Below are positions 5,649-12,766 of a DNA stretch of 14,501 nucleotides, piece by piece. The notes beneath the pieces were generated by a model, which saw only the letters and a list, made by a program, of their open reading frames with translations, made no database searches and had not been told where the DNA came from. The stretch is taken from positions 1 to 14,501 of the forward strand of contig CADBTH010000163.1 in the NCBI GenBank assembly GCA_902797495.1. Reading direction: 5' to 3'. The position numbers and the translations under genes were made by a program. This DNA is from an uncultured Ruminococcus sp. (GTDB taxonomy: Bacteria; Bacillota; Clostridia; Oscillospirales; CAG-272). Numbering within the stretch: position 1 is the stretch's first letter; each line of letters starts with the position of its first letter.

Positions 5649-7946
5649 TCAGTTAAGCTCCGTGTTCTGGATCTCGGACATCCATCCGTAGAATGTCGTG
5701 ATGTCGGGAGTTACTGTGTCGAGGTTGACTCTCTCTGTCGAGAAGATGATAGCGTTCTGACGCTGATATATCGGGATCTCGACAGCCCAGTCGATGATGA
5801 TGTCGAGGCAAGCCTTGTAAACAGACTTACGGTAAGACTGGTCAGTGGATGTACGAGCGTCAAGGATGAGCTGGTTGAGTTCCTTGTCGTCGATAGCGTA
5901 CTGATAGTTGGAACCGCCTGCTGCGTGTCCGTCTTCGTCGCCGGAGAAGTAGATCTGATACATATCAGGGTCGATCGTTGCGCCCCAAGCTGCAGCCCAG
6001 ATAGCAACGGACTGAGCGCGGAGTGCGTCCCAAAGCTCTGCGGAGTTAGCAAGGTCTTTGATCGTGAACTTGATACCGATCTCTTCAAATGCCTTCTGAG
6101 CTTCCGTGTAGATCATGAATGCGGGGTGGTCGCCTGTGCCGTCAGCGGGGATCCATGCTTCTACTTCGAGGGATGCGCCTTCGGGAGCCTTTGTGACCTT
6201 GCCGTTTTCTACTGTAAATCCTGCCTTCTCGAAGTAGCCGAGAGCTGCCTTCTTAGCTGCGTCGTACTTCTCTTCTGCAGTCATGTCGGACGTGTAGATG
6301 TCGTTTCCGTCAACGTCTGTGGAGAACGCTACCTTGTAACCGTCGTCTGTGGACTGAGGAGCAGCCCAGGACGTGTTGGAGATCGGGTAGTTGATGACGG
6401 AAGCGCGGTCGCCGTAGTAAGAGTCGATAGCAACGTCGCGGTATACTGCGAGGATCGTTGCATACGCCTTACGGAGAGCCTTGGACTCTTCGGATGCGGG
6501 ATCGTCGCCGACCTTCATAACTTTTGCGTTCATACCGATGTAACCGTAGCCGAGGTTGTCGACTGTGTTCGTCGTAACCTTTGCGCCGTCGAGTTCACCG
6601 CCGTTAGCTTCTTTGATAGCGTTGACTGTGTCGCTGGAGAAGGACGGGTCTGTGATATCGATCGTGCCTGTGATAACGCCGTTGAGCTTGTCGCCGTCGT
6701 TGAGGCATTCAAGGAAGTTGACGTACTTTGTCTTGGGTGCGCCGAGGTAGTAGTTCTCGTTTGCTTCGAAGTTTACAACGCCGTCAGCAAATTTGATGAA
6801 CTTGTACGGACCTGCGCCCATAGGCTGAGTTGTCTTTTCGCGGACTGTGGAAAGGTCGCCCTTGTCAAATCCGAACATATTGTTGTCATAGTCGTACTTA
6901 GAAGCGTCGCCGTAGTAGTGCATAGGAGCGATGGAGATGCCGAGCTGGTAAATAGCCGTAGCGTCTACCTGAGTCATCTTTACGGTCATGCTGTAGTCGT
7001 CGTTCTTAACGATACCCGTGATGTTGGGAGCGGATTCGCCTGTCTTGATCCACTTGTCGTAGTCAGCGAACGTCGGGAAGAGGTCTTCAACGGTGGAGCC
7101 TGCAGCTTCCGTTCCGATCATTCCCTTAACGTCTGCGCCGTAGCCTGCTTCGAGAGCTGCTGCGAAGGACTCGATCGTGTTCTCTTCTGCTTCAAATCCC
7201 CAGTTGCCTGCTGCGCCCTGGATATCGCCTTCTTCGTTGTAACCGTTTTCAACGCAGTATGCAACGATCTCTTCTGCGAGAGCCTTCGTAGCTGCGTCGT
7301 AAGCTTCCCAGTAAGCTGTCTGCTCTTCTTCCGTCCAGAATTCGAAAGTCGTGTTTTCACGGCCTGCGTCATAGATCAGAACGGAGAGGTTGTCGATACC
7401 CGTGCGGTACTCGTCCATACCTTCGATCGGCTGAGCGAAGAGAGTGGAAGAGCCGTCGTACGTCGGGTCGCAGAGTACGTACATCGAGAAGATGACGTCG
7501 TCGATGGTGAGCTTTTCACCGTCGGAGAATACGAGGTCGTCACGAAGCTTGATGTCGTAGTCAACAGTACCGTCTTTGTTCTCGGTGACTTTGATGTCAG
7601 CGGGTCCGTAGTAGGTATAATCTTTTCCGTTGTAGGGATTGGTCTCGCCTTCGATACCGTTGTAGATGACAGCGCCCTGACGGTCTGTTGTGATAAGACC
7701 GATCTGAGTCATTGCATAAACGTCCTGGTCATAAGCCGTCTCCGAGAAGAAGGGAGAGAACTTATTGCTGAAGGGAGAGTAGCCGACTACGAGAGGAGTT
7801 GTGTTCTCTTCCGTGTCCTGCCCTTTTGTGTCGGCAGCCGTGTCAGCTGCGTCGTTTCCGTCTGCTTTCTTTCCGCATGCTGCGAACATAGCCGCAACCA
7901 TTACGAACGCGAGAAGCAGAGCAAGGATCTTTGTGAGTTTTGCCAT
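5649..7946 (-). CDS. oppA: Peptide ABC transporter substrate-binding lipoprotein (SBP family 5, OppA type), enlarged
   Basis: This surface lipoprotein delivers peptides to OppBC. It has 765 residues against about 540 in typical OppA. The N-terminus is a lipoprotein signal: basic MAKLTK, a hydrophobic core, and a lipobox ending MFAAC with Cys24 as the predicted lipidated residue, followed by a D/T/E-rich linker. Family-5 landmarks are the segment near VYAMTQIGLITTD (76-88), the FSDGEKLTIDDVIFSM block (about 140-155) and GAGPYKFIKF (about 377-386). Between the DDV block and GAGPY sits an extra acidic/aromatic region (about 185-305). ATG at 7944-7946 has an AAAGGAG site. It is first in the opp locus and separated from oppB by the structured gap. 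Codons are strongly biased, suggesting high expression. The ligand is unknown. Confidence 0.92.
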   Translation of the reverse strand: MAKLTKILALLLAFVMVAAMFAACGKKADGNDAADTAADTKGQDTEENTTPLVVGYSPFSNKFSPFFSETAYDQDVYAMTQIGLITTDRQGAVIYNGIEGETNPYNGKDYTYYGPADIKVTENKDGTVDYDIKLRDDLVFSDGEKLTIDDVIFSMYVLCDPTYDGSSTLFAQPIEGMDEYRTGIDNLSVLIYDAGRENTTFEFWTEEEQTAYWEAYDAATKALAEEIVAYCVENGYNEEGDIQGAAGNWGFEAEENTIESFAAALEAGYGADVKGMIGTEAAGSTVEDLFPTFADYDKWIKTGESAPNITGIVKNDDYSMTVKMTQVDATAIYQLGISIAPMHYYGDASKYDYDNNMFGFDKGDLSTVREKTTQPMGAGPYKFIKFADGVVNFEANENYYLGAPKTKYVNFLECLNDGDKLNGVITGTIDITDPSFSSDTVNAIKEANGGELDGAKVTTNTVDNLGYGYIGMNAKVMKVGDDPASEESKALRKAYATILAVYRDVAIDSYYGDRASVINYPISNTSWAAPQSTDDGYKVAFSTDVDGNDIYTSDMTAEEKYDAAKKAALGYFEKAGFTVENGKVTKAPEGASLEVEAWIPADGTGDHPAFMIYTEAQKAFEEIGIKFTIKDLANSAELWDALRAQSVAIWAAAWGATIDPDMYQIYFSGDEDGHAAGGSNYQYAIDDKELNQLILDARTSTDQSYRKSVYKACLDIIIDWAVEIPIYQRQNAIIFSTERVNLDTVTPDITTFYGWMSEIQNTELN

Positions 7947-7967
7947 TGCTTTTCTCCTTTTGATTTG

Positions 7968-7982
7968 TCCGGTATTACCGGA
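7968..7982. promoter_or_regulatory. 15-base perfect palindrome in the oppA leader
   Basis: TCCGGTATTACCGGA is symmetric about a single central T and lies 21 bases upstream of the oppA ATG. As DNA it looks like a repressor operator. As RNA it could fold to a 5-bp stem with a 5-base loop at the mRNA 5' end. No promoter pair is recognisable beside it, so the role is undecided. Confidence 0.45.
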
Positions 7983-8019
7983 AATTTAGCGTTTTTTTGC
8001 ACCGCCTTGCGGCGGCAGC

Positions 8020-8562
8020 TTATATTTTGCGGTAGCGTTCTTTCCCTTTGACAAGCAGGTGAAGCCACAGGGACGCTCCCGCGTTTATCAAGGACAGGGA
8101 CGGGCGCAGCGCTGCCGCGGCGACCCGATCGCCGAATCCGTTGATACTGATGAATACGATCTCCGCCGCGACCGTCGCGAGACAGAAGATCAGGGTAAGG
8201 AGGCTTCTGATCGGTAGTTTTTTTACCGTAGCCTCATATACGTACTCGCGTACCCTCCGTCCCGCGTACGCGAGTCGGGCGAAAGCCCAGACTACCGTCG
8301 CGGCCGAAAGAAACTGCAGAAGCCATGGGATCAGAACGTAGAACGTATTGTTCATCTTCGTCCCCGGGAGCAGTTCCTGCGCGGTGGCGAGCGCGAGGGT
8401 CAGAATACAGAGAGCGCCGAGACCGGCGACGTATTTCTTTCTCTCCGCCTCTTCCCCGTCGAACGCGTACACGTTTCCCGTGTACACGTAATTACCCGTC
8501 GCATCCTTTCTGAAATCGGCAAGATACGAACGGCGTTTCTTTCTTTTCTTTTTTTGTTCCAT
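8020..8562 (-). CDS. Four-helix integral membrane protein of unknown function
   Basis: This 180-residue protein matches no family I recognise. It starts with a very basic stretch (KKKRKKRRSYLADFRKD), then a short N-terminal segment with GNYVYTGNVYAFDGEEAERKK. Four hydrophobic helices follow at about 44-64, 74-99, 115-138 and 150-172, with basic residues between helices 2 and 3 (AGRRVREYVYEATVKKLP) that suggest an inside loop. Both termini are predicted cytoplasmic. It is 73 bases upstream of oppA on the same strand. Because no clear promoter lies in that gap, co-transcription with opp is possible. Its own likely promoter is upstream at 8635-8663. The ATG is preceded by GGGCGG, a modest ribosome binding site. 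A role linked to peptide uptake is only a neighbourhood guess. Confidence 0.75.
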   Translation of the reverse strand: MEQKKKRKKRRSYLADFRKDATGNYVYTGNVYAFDGEEAERKKYVAGLGALCILTLALATAQELLPGTKMNNTFYVLIPWLLQFLSAATVVWAFARLAYAGRRVREYVYEATVKKLPIRSLLTLIFCLATVAAEIVFISINGFGDRVAAAALRPSLSLINAGASLWLHLLVKGKERYRKI

Positions 8563-8726
8563 ATACCGCCGCCCGGTCCAACGGGCAATACCTTAAATAA
8601 TAATTTTATAATATAAAATCAATATACTTCATACAGTATAGCACATATGATCGGAAAATACAATATTTTTTTAATAAAAAGTTCGCTCCGTTGCTTTCAT
8701 TAAATTAATAGTAGGCATATCCCGGT
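8563..8726. other. A/T-rich spacer between the PHP gene and the four-helix protein gene
   Basis: This spacer holds the leader and candidate promoter of the 8020-8562 gene. I see no GC stem with a U-run after the PHP gene, so termination there is unexplained; TTTTTATTAAAAA on the - strand at about 8668-8684 is symmetric but purely A/T. Confidence 0.5.
8635..8663 (-). promoter_or_regulatory. Candidate promoter of the four-helix membrane protein gene
   Basis: On the - strand, TTGTAT (8658-8663), a 17-base spacer and TATACT (8635-8640) resemble a sigma-70-type promoter. The -10 matches consensus at 5 of 6 positions but the -35 at only 3 of 6. It implies a leader of about 65 bases. Other A/T-rich hexamers nearby could serve instead. 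Confidence 0.4.
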
Positions 8727-9500
8727 TCAAGCGAGAAGTCTGACCTTCGGATCGTCCTCGATCCTGACCCCGAGGCGCGACGCCATTTCTCTCGCCTTCG
8801 CCTCCGACGCGGGGTCGGCGGCGTCGATCGGCGAATGAGCGTCGCATCCGAGCACCGCGGTGCATCCGAACTCCGCGGCAATGCTCCAGAAAGCGGGATT
8901 CGGATAGTGTCTTCCCGTCCTGATCCCGAGCAGATTGATCTCCATCGGCGTGTCGGTCTCCTTCGCCGCGCGGCATATCTTCTCCGTCTCGCGTCTGTAG
9001 ACGGCGGCGTCTCCCGCAAATCTGAAAAGCTCCGGGTGAGCGAGGTACGTGAAAATACCCGTTCTCATTCCGGCGACGACGTCATCGGCGTAGGAAGCAA
9101 AGAGTTTTTCGTCGGAGGTCTGAAATCCTGAGTAAGTACCTCCCGGATACTCGCTGTTCGTGTAGTGCTGACCGAGGATGAGATACTCCGCGCCCCATCC
9201 GAGTGCGTTCTTCTTCATCTCCTCGTAGTACACGGGATAGTACTCCATCTCGAAACCGATGAGGATCTCGATCCTGCCGCGGTACTCTTCCCTGAGCGCG
9301 CGAAGAGTCGTGAAATAGTCCTCCACGTCCTCGGAGAACATTCTCCAGTAAGAGCGGTAGTCGCCCGGAAAGTCGAGCGGTATGTGATCGGAAAAGCCCA
9401 TCTTCTTTATCCCGCAGGATATCGCGCGTTCGATATATTCTCTTTCCGTCCCGTCCGCGTGGTGACAGCGGAAAGTGTGAGTGTGATAATTGCAGATCAT
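8727..9500 (-). CDS. PHP-domain phosphatase, histidinol-phosphatase (HisJ/HisK) type
   Basis: This 257-residue enzyme of the PHP superfamily is the usual length for the HisJ/HisK class, which removes phosphate from L-histidinol phosphate in histidine synthesis. The metal ligands are visible: HTHTFRCHH (6-14), SDH (37-39), Glu84 in FEMEYY, His112 in GQHYTNS, His155 in AHPELF and the D-A-H pair (Asp220, His222). They would build the trinuclear metal site. No other his gene is nearby, so a different phosphoester substrate remains possible. ATG at 9498-9500 follows a good GGAG site, and a promoter lies at 9522-9550. It is a single-gene unit divergent from the inositol-phosphatase gene. Confidence 0.88.
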   Translation of the reverse strand: MICNYHTHTFRCHHADGTEREYIERAISCGIKKMGFSDHIPLDFPGDYRSYWRMFSEDVEDYFTTLRALREEYRGRIEILIGFEMEYYPVYYEEMKKNALGWGAEYLILGQHYTNSEYPGGTYSGFQTSDEKLFASYADDVVAGMRTGIFTYLAHPELFRFAGDAAVYRRETEKICRAAKETDTPMEINLLGIRTGRHYPNPAFWSIAAEFGCTAVLGCDAHSPIDAADPASEAKAREMASRLGVRIEDDPKVRLLA

Positions 9501-9521
9501 ATTATACTCCTTTACCGAACT

Positions 9522-9550
9522 ATTTTACCACACGGCAGACGCTTTGTAAA
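9522..9550 (-). promoter_or_regulatory. Promoter of the PHP phosphatase gene
   Basis: On the - strand, TTTACA (9545-9550), exactly 17 bases and TAAAAT (9522-9527) each match consensus at 5 of 6 positions. Transcription would start around 9515, giving a leader of about 15-20 bases that contains the GGAG site. Confidence 0.7.
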
Positions 9551-9553
9551 GCG
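9540..9553. promoter_or_regulatory. Palindrome CGCTTTGTAAAGCG over the -35 box
   Basis: Six-base perfect arms (CGCTTT / AAAGCG) around GT overlap the -35 hexamer of the PHP promoter. An operator is possible. Its short length means chance is also possible. Confidence 0.3.
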
Positions 9554-9592
9554 GCAATATACCCTAAAACCGCGCCGAGCGCTCATATTTTG

Positions 9593-9621
9593 TTGACACG
9601 ACCGTATTTTTGCGTTATACT
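9593..9621 (+). promoter_or_regulatory. Near-consensus promoter of the inositol-phosphatase gene
   Basis: TTGACA (9593-9598), a 17-base spacer and TATACT (9616-9621) match the sigma-70 consensus at 11 of 12 positions. The predicted start near 9628 leaves only about 18 bases of leader before the GTG at 9646. This excludes the in-frame TTG at 9610, which lies inside the promoter. Confidence 0.85.
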
Positions 9622-9645
9622 GTTCAGCGAAAAGAAGGTGATACT

Positions 9646-10440
9646 GTGTACGGCGAACAAGAACTTCTCCGCGCGATGGAAGAGATCGCGAAGGAGTGCG
9701 GAGCGATAATTAAAGGCGCGAAGGAAGAGCACGTCGCGGCGACGGAAAAAACGAATTTCCGCGACCTCGTCACGTCCTATGACGTAAAGGTGCAGAAATA
9801 CGCGGTCGACGAGCTGAAGCGCCGCTTTCCCGACGCCTCGTTCTTCTGCGAAGAGGGGGACGACCGGGGAAATCTTTCGGACGAATACGTCTTCGTCATA
9901 GACCCGATAGACGGAACGGCGAACTTCTCGCGCCACATGAACATAAGCTGCGTCTCTATTGGATGCTTCAGGCTCGGCAGACCTTATGCAGGTGTCGTTT
10001 ATGACCCGTACAACGACGAGCTTTACAGCGCGGTGCGCGGCGGAGGAGCTCGTCTGAACGGGCGAGCGATCAGCGTCACGGACGAAGCGCTCGAACACAC
10101 TCTCGTCATGATCGGCACGTCTCCCTACAACCCCGAGCTGTTCGACCGCACGATGGAAAAACTCGGATACGTATTCCCGAAGTGTCTCGACGTGAGAAGA
10201 CGCGGAGCGGCGGCGCTCGATCTTTGCACCGTGGCGGCGGGAAGAAGCGGACTTTTCTTCGAAGAGATACTCGCTCTGTGGGACTACGCCGCGGGGCTTG
10301 TGATACTCGAAGAGGCGGGCGGCGAGGCGTACACGATGGAGGGAGACCCCCTTCCCCTCGACGGCAGAAAATCGAATATCGTCGCCGGAAGCCCGCGATG
10401 CATAGAGGAAAGCGGGCTTCTTTCCGATAGATTCAAATGA
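9646..10440 (+). CDS. suhB: Inositol-1-monophosphatase family phosphatase
   Basis: This 264-residue Mg-dependent phosphomonoesterase belongs to the IMPase/FBPase/CysQ superfamily. Metal-site motifs are present in order: CEEG (68-71), DPIDGTANF (86-94) and WDYAAG (212-217). The length is typical of SuhB. The substrate may be inositol phosphate, another sugar phosphate or PAP; the motifs do not separate these, and a cysteine synthase next door makes a CysQ-like role worth keeping in mind. The GTG start was chosen because AGAAGGTG sits 6 bases upstream and a near-consensus promoter lies just before it. The longer in-frame TTG start overlaps that promoter. The gene converges on the cysteine synthase gene. 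Confidence 0.88.
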   Translation: MYGEQELLRAMEEIAKECGAIIKGAKEEHVAATEKTNFRDLVTSYDVKVQKYAVDELKRRFPDASFFCEEGDDRGNLSDEYVFVIDPIDGTANFSRHMNISCVSIGCFRLGRPYAGVVYDPYNDELYSAVRGGGARLNGRAISVTDEALEHTLVMIGTSPYNPELFDRTMEKLGYVFPKCLDVRRRGAAALDLCTVAAGRSGLFFEEILALWDYAAGLVILEEAGGEAYTMEGDPLPLDGRKSNIVAGSPRCIEESGLLSDRFK

Positions 10441-10463
10441 TTTAGACAAAAGCATAAAAATAA

Positions 10464-10500
10464 GGCGCACGGTCAAAGATCCGTGCGCCGGTCTTTTGTT
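10464..10500. terminator. Shared bidirectional terminator between suhB and cysK
   Basis: A perfect 9-bp stem, GGCGCACGG (10464-10472) with CCGTGCGCC (10481-10489), lies in the 64-base gap between convergent genes. The + strand continues GGTCTTTTGTTTTC and the - strand continues TTATTTTTATG, so both transcripts meet a U-rich run. Confidence 0.85.
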
Positions 10501-10504
10501 TTCG

Positions 10505-11434
10505 TCAATCGTCAAACAGTACTGTTGAGAAGTATCTTTCGGCGGTATCCGGAAGAACGGTAACGACCGTCTTTCCCTTTCCGAGAACCTTTGCGAGCCT
10601 TATCGCGGCGGCTACGTTCGTACCGCTGCTGATGCCGCACATCAGCCCCTCCCTGCGCGCGAGGTCCTTTGCCGTGCGTATCGCCTCTTCGTCGTCAATT
10701 ATGCAAATGTCGTCGTAGATGTTCTGATTAAGTATCGTCGGGATGACCCCGTCGCCGATACCCATCTGAACGTGAGTCCCTATCGCGCCTCCCGAGAGGA
10801 TCGCCGCGTTCTTCGGCTCGACCGCCCAGATCTTTATGTACGGATGGTATTCCTTCAGCACTTCGCCGATACCGGTGATGGTACCGCCCGTACCGATACC
10901 GGAGCAGAACCCGTGGATCGGACGGTTCGCCTGGTTGATGATCTCCATCGCCGTCTGACGGCGCTGGATCTCGGGATTTGCGGGATTCTCGAACTGCTGG
11001 GGAACGAAGACGTTCGCGTCCTCCTTTGCCATCTTCTCCGCGAGCTTTACGCACTCTTCGATGCAAAGACCGATGTTTCCCGCGTCGTGGACGAGTATGA
11101 CTTCCGCGCCGTAGTGCTTCACGAGCTTGCGCCTCTCCTCGCTGACCGAGTCGGGCATAATGATTACCGTCTTATATCCGCAGACCGCGCCGACGAGCGC
11201 AAGTCCGATGCCCTGGTTTCCGCTGGTCGGCTCGACTATGACCGTGTCGGGGCCGATCTTTCCTTCCGCCTCCGCGCGCCTGATCATATTGAGCGCCGTG
11301 CGCGTCTTGATAGATCCGCCGACGTTGAGCCCCTCGTACTTGACGAGTATCTCCGCTCCGTCCGGATCTCCCATATGCTGAAGCTTTACGAGCGGCGTGT
11401 TCCCTACCGCTTCGAGTACGTTTTCGTATACCAT
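10505..11434 (-). CDS. cysK: PLP-dependent cysteine synthase (O-acetylserine sulfhydrylase family)
   Basis: This 309-residue fold-type II PLP enzyme is the normal length for CysK, which makes cysteine from O-acetylserine and sulfide. The PLP-binding lysine is Lys43 in GGSIKTR. The substrate-carboxylate loop reads TSGNQG (70-75), where CysK usually has TSGNTG. The phosphate-binding loop is GIGTGGT (about 179-185), with GISSG near 268-272. SIKTR in place of SVKDR and EPKNAAILSGG instead of the usual S-containing loop mark it as a divergent branch, so a related thiol or amino acid substrate is possible. ATG at 11432-11434 follows CGGAGA. The promoter is at 11496-11524. It is a single gene, divergent from the EamA permease. 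Confidence 0.87.
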   Translation of the reverse strand: MVYENVLEAVGNTPLVKLQHMGDPDGAEILVKYEGLNVGGSIKTRTALNMIRRAEAEGKIGPDTVIVEPTSGNQGIGLALVGAVCGYKTVIIMPDSVSEERRKLVKHYGAEVILVHDAGNIGLCIEECVKLAEKMAKEDANVFVPQQFENPANPEIQRRQTAMEIINQANRPIHGFCSGIGTGGTITGIGEVLKEYHPYIKIWAVEPKNAAILSGGAIGTHVQMGIGDGVIPTILNQNIYDDICIIDDEEAIRTAKDLARREGLMCGISSGTNVAAAIRLAKVLGKGKTVVTVLPDTAERYFSTVLFDD

Positions 11435-11495
11435 CTTTATCTCCGGTGAAAGTTTATTATCATTCTATGCCAGCCGCTTCGCGGTGAACAAAACA

Positions 11496-11524
11496 ATTAT
11501 ATACGATTTGACGGCCGTTCGCAA
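11496..11524 (-). promoter_or_regulatory. Promoter of the cysteine synthase gene
   Basis: On the - strand, TTGCGA (11519-11524; 4 of 6), 17 bases and TATAAT (11496-11501; 6 of 6). It gives a leader of about 55 bases that includes a short CCGC-TTC-GCGG hairpin at 11474-11484. No S-box or T-box structure is evident in so short a leader. Confidence 0.65.
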
Positions 11525-11573
11525 TACTTTTTTCATAATTATTCCACGTTTCCGTATTTTTTCCGCCTTTCTG

Positions 11574-11602
11574 TTGATATTCCGCGCAAAATATGATAAT
11601 AT
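11574..11602 (+). promoter_or_regulatory. Candidate promoter of the EamA permease gene
   Basis: TTGATA (11574-11579; 5 of 6) is followed by overlapping -10 candidates: GATAAT (11595-11600) at 15 bases, or TAATAT (11597-11602) at 17. The exact -10 is uncertain. The location, 33 bases before the ATG, is right. Confidence 0.45.
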
Positions 11603-11634
11603 ATTAACAACAAATCCACCCAACGGAACTTATA

Positions 11635-12582
11635 ATGCAGAAAAAATCAACACAACTGAAAGGCGCTCTGATCCTGCTCTTCACCTCGGTGATATGGGGA
11701 TCCGCCTTCGTCGCGCAGAGCGCGGGGATCGAAAAGATCGACGCCTTCACTTTCAACGGCGTAAGATCCCTGATCGGCGCTCTGTTTCTCTTCGTCTTCA
11801 TAATCATAAGAGACGCCGCGACCGCAAAGAAGCTGAGCGCGGAGGAAAAGGCTCTTCGCCGCCGCGGCAACCGCAACGCCCTTATATACGGCTCCGTTCT
11901 CGGGGTCGCCCTGTGCGCCGCGAGCAACTTCCAGCAGTTCGCGTTCTACGAATCGACTCCCGGAAAGATCGCTTTCATCACGGCGCTTTATATGTTCTTC
12001 GTTCCGCTGATAGGCCTTCTGTTCGGAAAGAGAGTCCACGGCGTGATATGGCTCTGCATAGCTCTCGCTCTCGTCGGTCTGTACTTCCTCTGCATCGACC
12101 CGTCGAAGCCCTTCTCCGTCAACCGCGGAGACCTTCTGGCACTCGTCTGCGCCTTCCTCTTTGCGATACAGATACTTCTCGTCGAAAAGTACGCTCCCCT
12201 CGCAGACGGGGTGAAGATATCGTGCGTCGAGTTCGCCGTCTGCGGGCTCATCTCCTGCGCGCTCATGTTCATCTTCGAAAAACCCGTCCTGTCCGATATT
12301 CTCTCGTCTTACGCGCCGATACTGTACGCCGGCATCCTCAGCACGGGAGTCGCGTATACGCTCCAGGTCGTCGGGCAGAAGTACTGCGAGGCGACGGTCG
12401 CCTCGATCATGATGTGCGCGGAATCCGTCTTCGCAGTTCTTTCCGCCGCTCTGATACTTCATCAGGTCCCCACGGCGCGCGAAGCCCTCGGATGCGGCAT
12501 TATGTTCGCGTCGATCATACTCTCTCAGGTCGGAGTTCCGCTCTTCAATAAAATCAGACAAAGGATAGGTACAAAACGGTGA
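11635..12582 (+). CDS. EamA/DMT-family membrane transporter
   Basis: This 315-residue integral membrane protein consists of two EamA repeats, about ten helices in total. The first repeat begins at GALILLFTSVIWGSAFVAQ (10-28), the family's typical N-terminus with a conserved tryptophan. A basic loop (AKKLSAEEKALRRRGNR, about 64-80) follows helix 2. The second repeat starts near NRGDLLALVCAFLFAIQILLVEK and ends with the conserved GAESVFA-like segment (here CAESVFAVLSAAL). DMT exporters move amino acids, purines or other small metabolites; the substrate is not readable here. The upstream site (CGGAAC) is weak. The stop overlaps the start of a 47-residue membrane protein, making a two-gene unit. 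It is divergent from cysK, so thiol or amino acid efflux is conceivable but unsupported. Confidence 0.9.
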   Translation: MQKKSTQLKGALILLFTSVIWGSAFVAQSAGIEKIDAFTFNGVRSLIGALFLFVFIIIRDAATAKKLSAEEKALRRRGNRNALIYGSVLGVALCAASNFQQFAFYESTPGKIAFITALYMFFVPLIGLLFGKRVHGVIWLCIALALVGLYFLCIDPSKPFSVNRGDLLALVCAFLFAIQILLVEKYAPLADGVKISCVEFAVCGLISCALMFIFEKPVLSDILSSYAPILYAGILSTGVAYTLQVVGQKYCEATVASIMMCAESVFAVLSAALILHQVPTAREALGCGIMFASIILSQVGVPLFNKIRQRIGTKR

Positions 12583-12722
12583 CTCTTTTTATAGCGGTAT
12601 ACGCAGTTCTGTTAACTGTCATTTTCTCGGTGATCCTTTTCTTCGCGTCCTCGGAATCGGAAGACTCCCGCGGCGACGAAAACGACGCTTTTCCGGATAA
12701 CTCCGGCGGCTCCTATAATTAA
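12579..12722 (+). CDS. 47-residue single-helix membrane protein coupled to the EamA permease
   Basis: A GTG at 12579-12581 opens a 47-residue frame ending in TAA at 12720-12722. The GTG overlaps the TGA of the permease gene (GTGA), and AAGGATAGG lies 9 bases upstream, so translational coupling is likely. Residues about 3-23 (LFIAVYAVLLTVIFSVILFFA) make one membrane helix. The rest is short, acidic and polar (SSESEDSRGDEND...), presumably cytoplasmic or external. It is too short for family assignment. Position and hydrophobic pattern favour a real small protein, perhaps a partner of the permease. The partnership is inference. Confidence 0.6.
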   Translation: MTLFIAVYAVLLTVIFSVILFFASSESEDSRGDENDAFPDNSGGSYN

Positions 12723-12766
12723 CGGTTCATTCACATCTTATATTATATTTGTTCAATATTATCTGC

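Noticed and set aside
7983..8018. Terminator between the four-helix protein gene and oppA
   Set aside because: CCGCC-GCAA-GGCGG forms a stem, but in the direction of transcription it is followed by a run of A, not U, so it should not terminate.
5925..8051. 708-codon open frame on the + strand opposite oppA
   Set aside because: It is antisense to a clear substrate-binding protein gene. It has a composition extremely rich in Cys and Val, no domain pattern and no ribosome binding site. Its openness follows from the biased codons of oppA.
9610..9645. Extended N-terminus of the inositol-phosphatase from TTG at 9610
   Set aside because: The codon lies inside the -10/spacer region of the promoter and has no ribosome binding site. 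GTG at 9646 has both an AGAAGGTG site and a sensible leader.
9583..10515. 310-codon open frame on the - strand opposite the inositol-phosphatase gene
   Set aside because: The sense strand carries DPIDGT and WDYAAG motifs, a promoter and a start site. The antisense product is Arg/His-rich without any motif and runs through the shared terminator.
11397..12551. 384-codon + strand frame overlapping the EamA gene in another frame
   Set aside because: Beyond the first part it is an Arg-rich out-of-frame reading of the permease gene. The permease frame has ten helices and the family motifs.
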